Part shown: positions 6,809 to 6,843 of the stretch, piece by piece
Layout of the letters: every line of letters begins with the position of its first letter
How positions within the stretch are numbered: the stretch's first letter is position 1
Origin: Candidatus Gastranaerophilales bacterium
GTDB lineage: Bacteria > Cyanobacteriota > Vampirovibrionia > Gastranaerophilales > Gastranaerophilaceae
Assembly: GCA_944325615.1 (NCBI GenBank)
Contig: CALVAU010000199.1
Location: forward strand, 1 to 6,843
Length of the DNA: 6,843 nucleotides
Direction of reading: 5' to 3'
Made by a program: the position numbers and the translations under genes
Notes under the pieces: model-generated
Databases searched by the model: none
What the model was told of the DNA's origin: nothing
What the model saw: only the letters and a program-made list of their open reading frames with translations

Positions 6809-6843
6809 TTTTTTATTCCTCTTTAATGTCTCTTATATTTCAT

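Noticed and set aside
6823..6843. Short minus-strand frame starting ATG at the window end (six codons, then TAA)
   Set aside because: It could be the tail of an upstream gene such as yajC or chance, but the window edge leaves too little sequence to support a call.

Overview
This is an AT-rich window of ordinary, densely packed bacterial chromosome. It holds six protein genes and no sign of a phage, IS element, CRISPR array, tRNA or rRNA. The protein content points to a Gram-negative relative of the Cyanobacteria, most plausibly a non-photosynthetic gut-type lineage such as Vampirovibrionia/Melainabacteria (Gastranaerophilales). Three things suggest this: a threonyl-tRNA synthetase that starts directly at the editing domain with no TGS domain, a short single-stranded DNA-binding protein ending in a cyanobacterial-style GSKRD tail with no acidic tip, and short separate SecD and SecF. 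The assignment is inferred from remembered family sequences, not from a search.

Layout. Positions 1-543 (minus) are the N-terminal 181 codons of thrS, cut by the window edge. Upstream lies a 116-base leader with a recognisable promoter and a GC-rich hairpin. Positions 660-1598 (minus) encode a family 8 glycosyltransferase of the LPS/cell-surface type. An AT-rich divergent intergenic region (1599-1779) separates it from a plus-strand group: ssb (1780-2115), a DUF1537 four-carbon acid-sugar kinase (2112-3419) that overlaps ssb by ATGA, and a PdxA-family dehydrogenase (3491-4405). A near-perfect bidirectional terminator (4432-4462) closes this group and also serves the convergent secD-secF pair (minus, 6808 to 4480).

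How the genes work together. SecD and SecF form the proton-driven accessory of the Sec translocon. The kinase and PdxA homologue form a recognised metabolic pair: in characterised systems the DUF1537 kinase phosphorylates a C4 acid sugar such as D-threonate or erythronate at O4, and the PdxA-type enzyme oxidises the product, which decarboxylates to dihydroxyacetone phosphate. Alternatively, the pair could feed vitamin B6 synthesis. Its translational coupling to ssb is the most unusual arrangement here. I found no strong evidence of a wholly new system; the best leads are the ssb-kinase-pdxA cluster, the tail-less SSB and the thrS leader.
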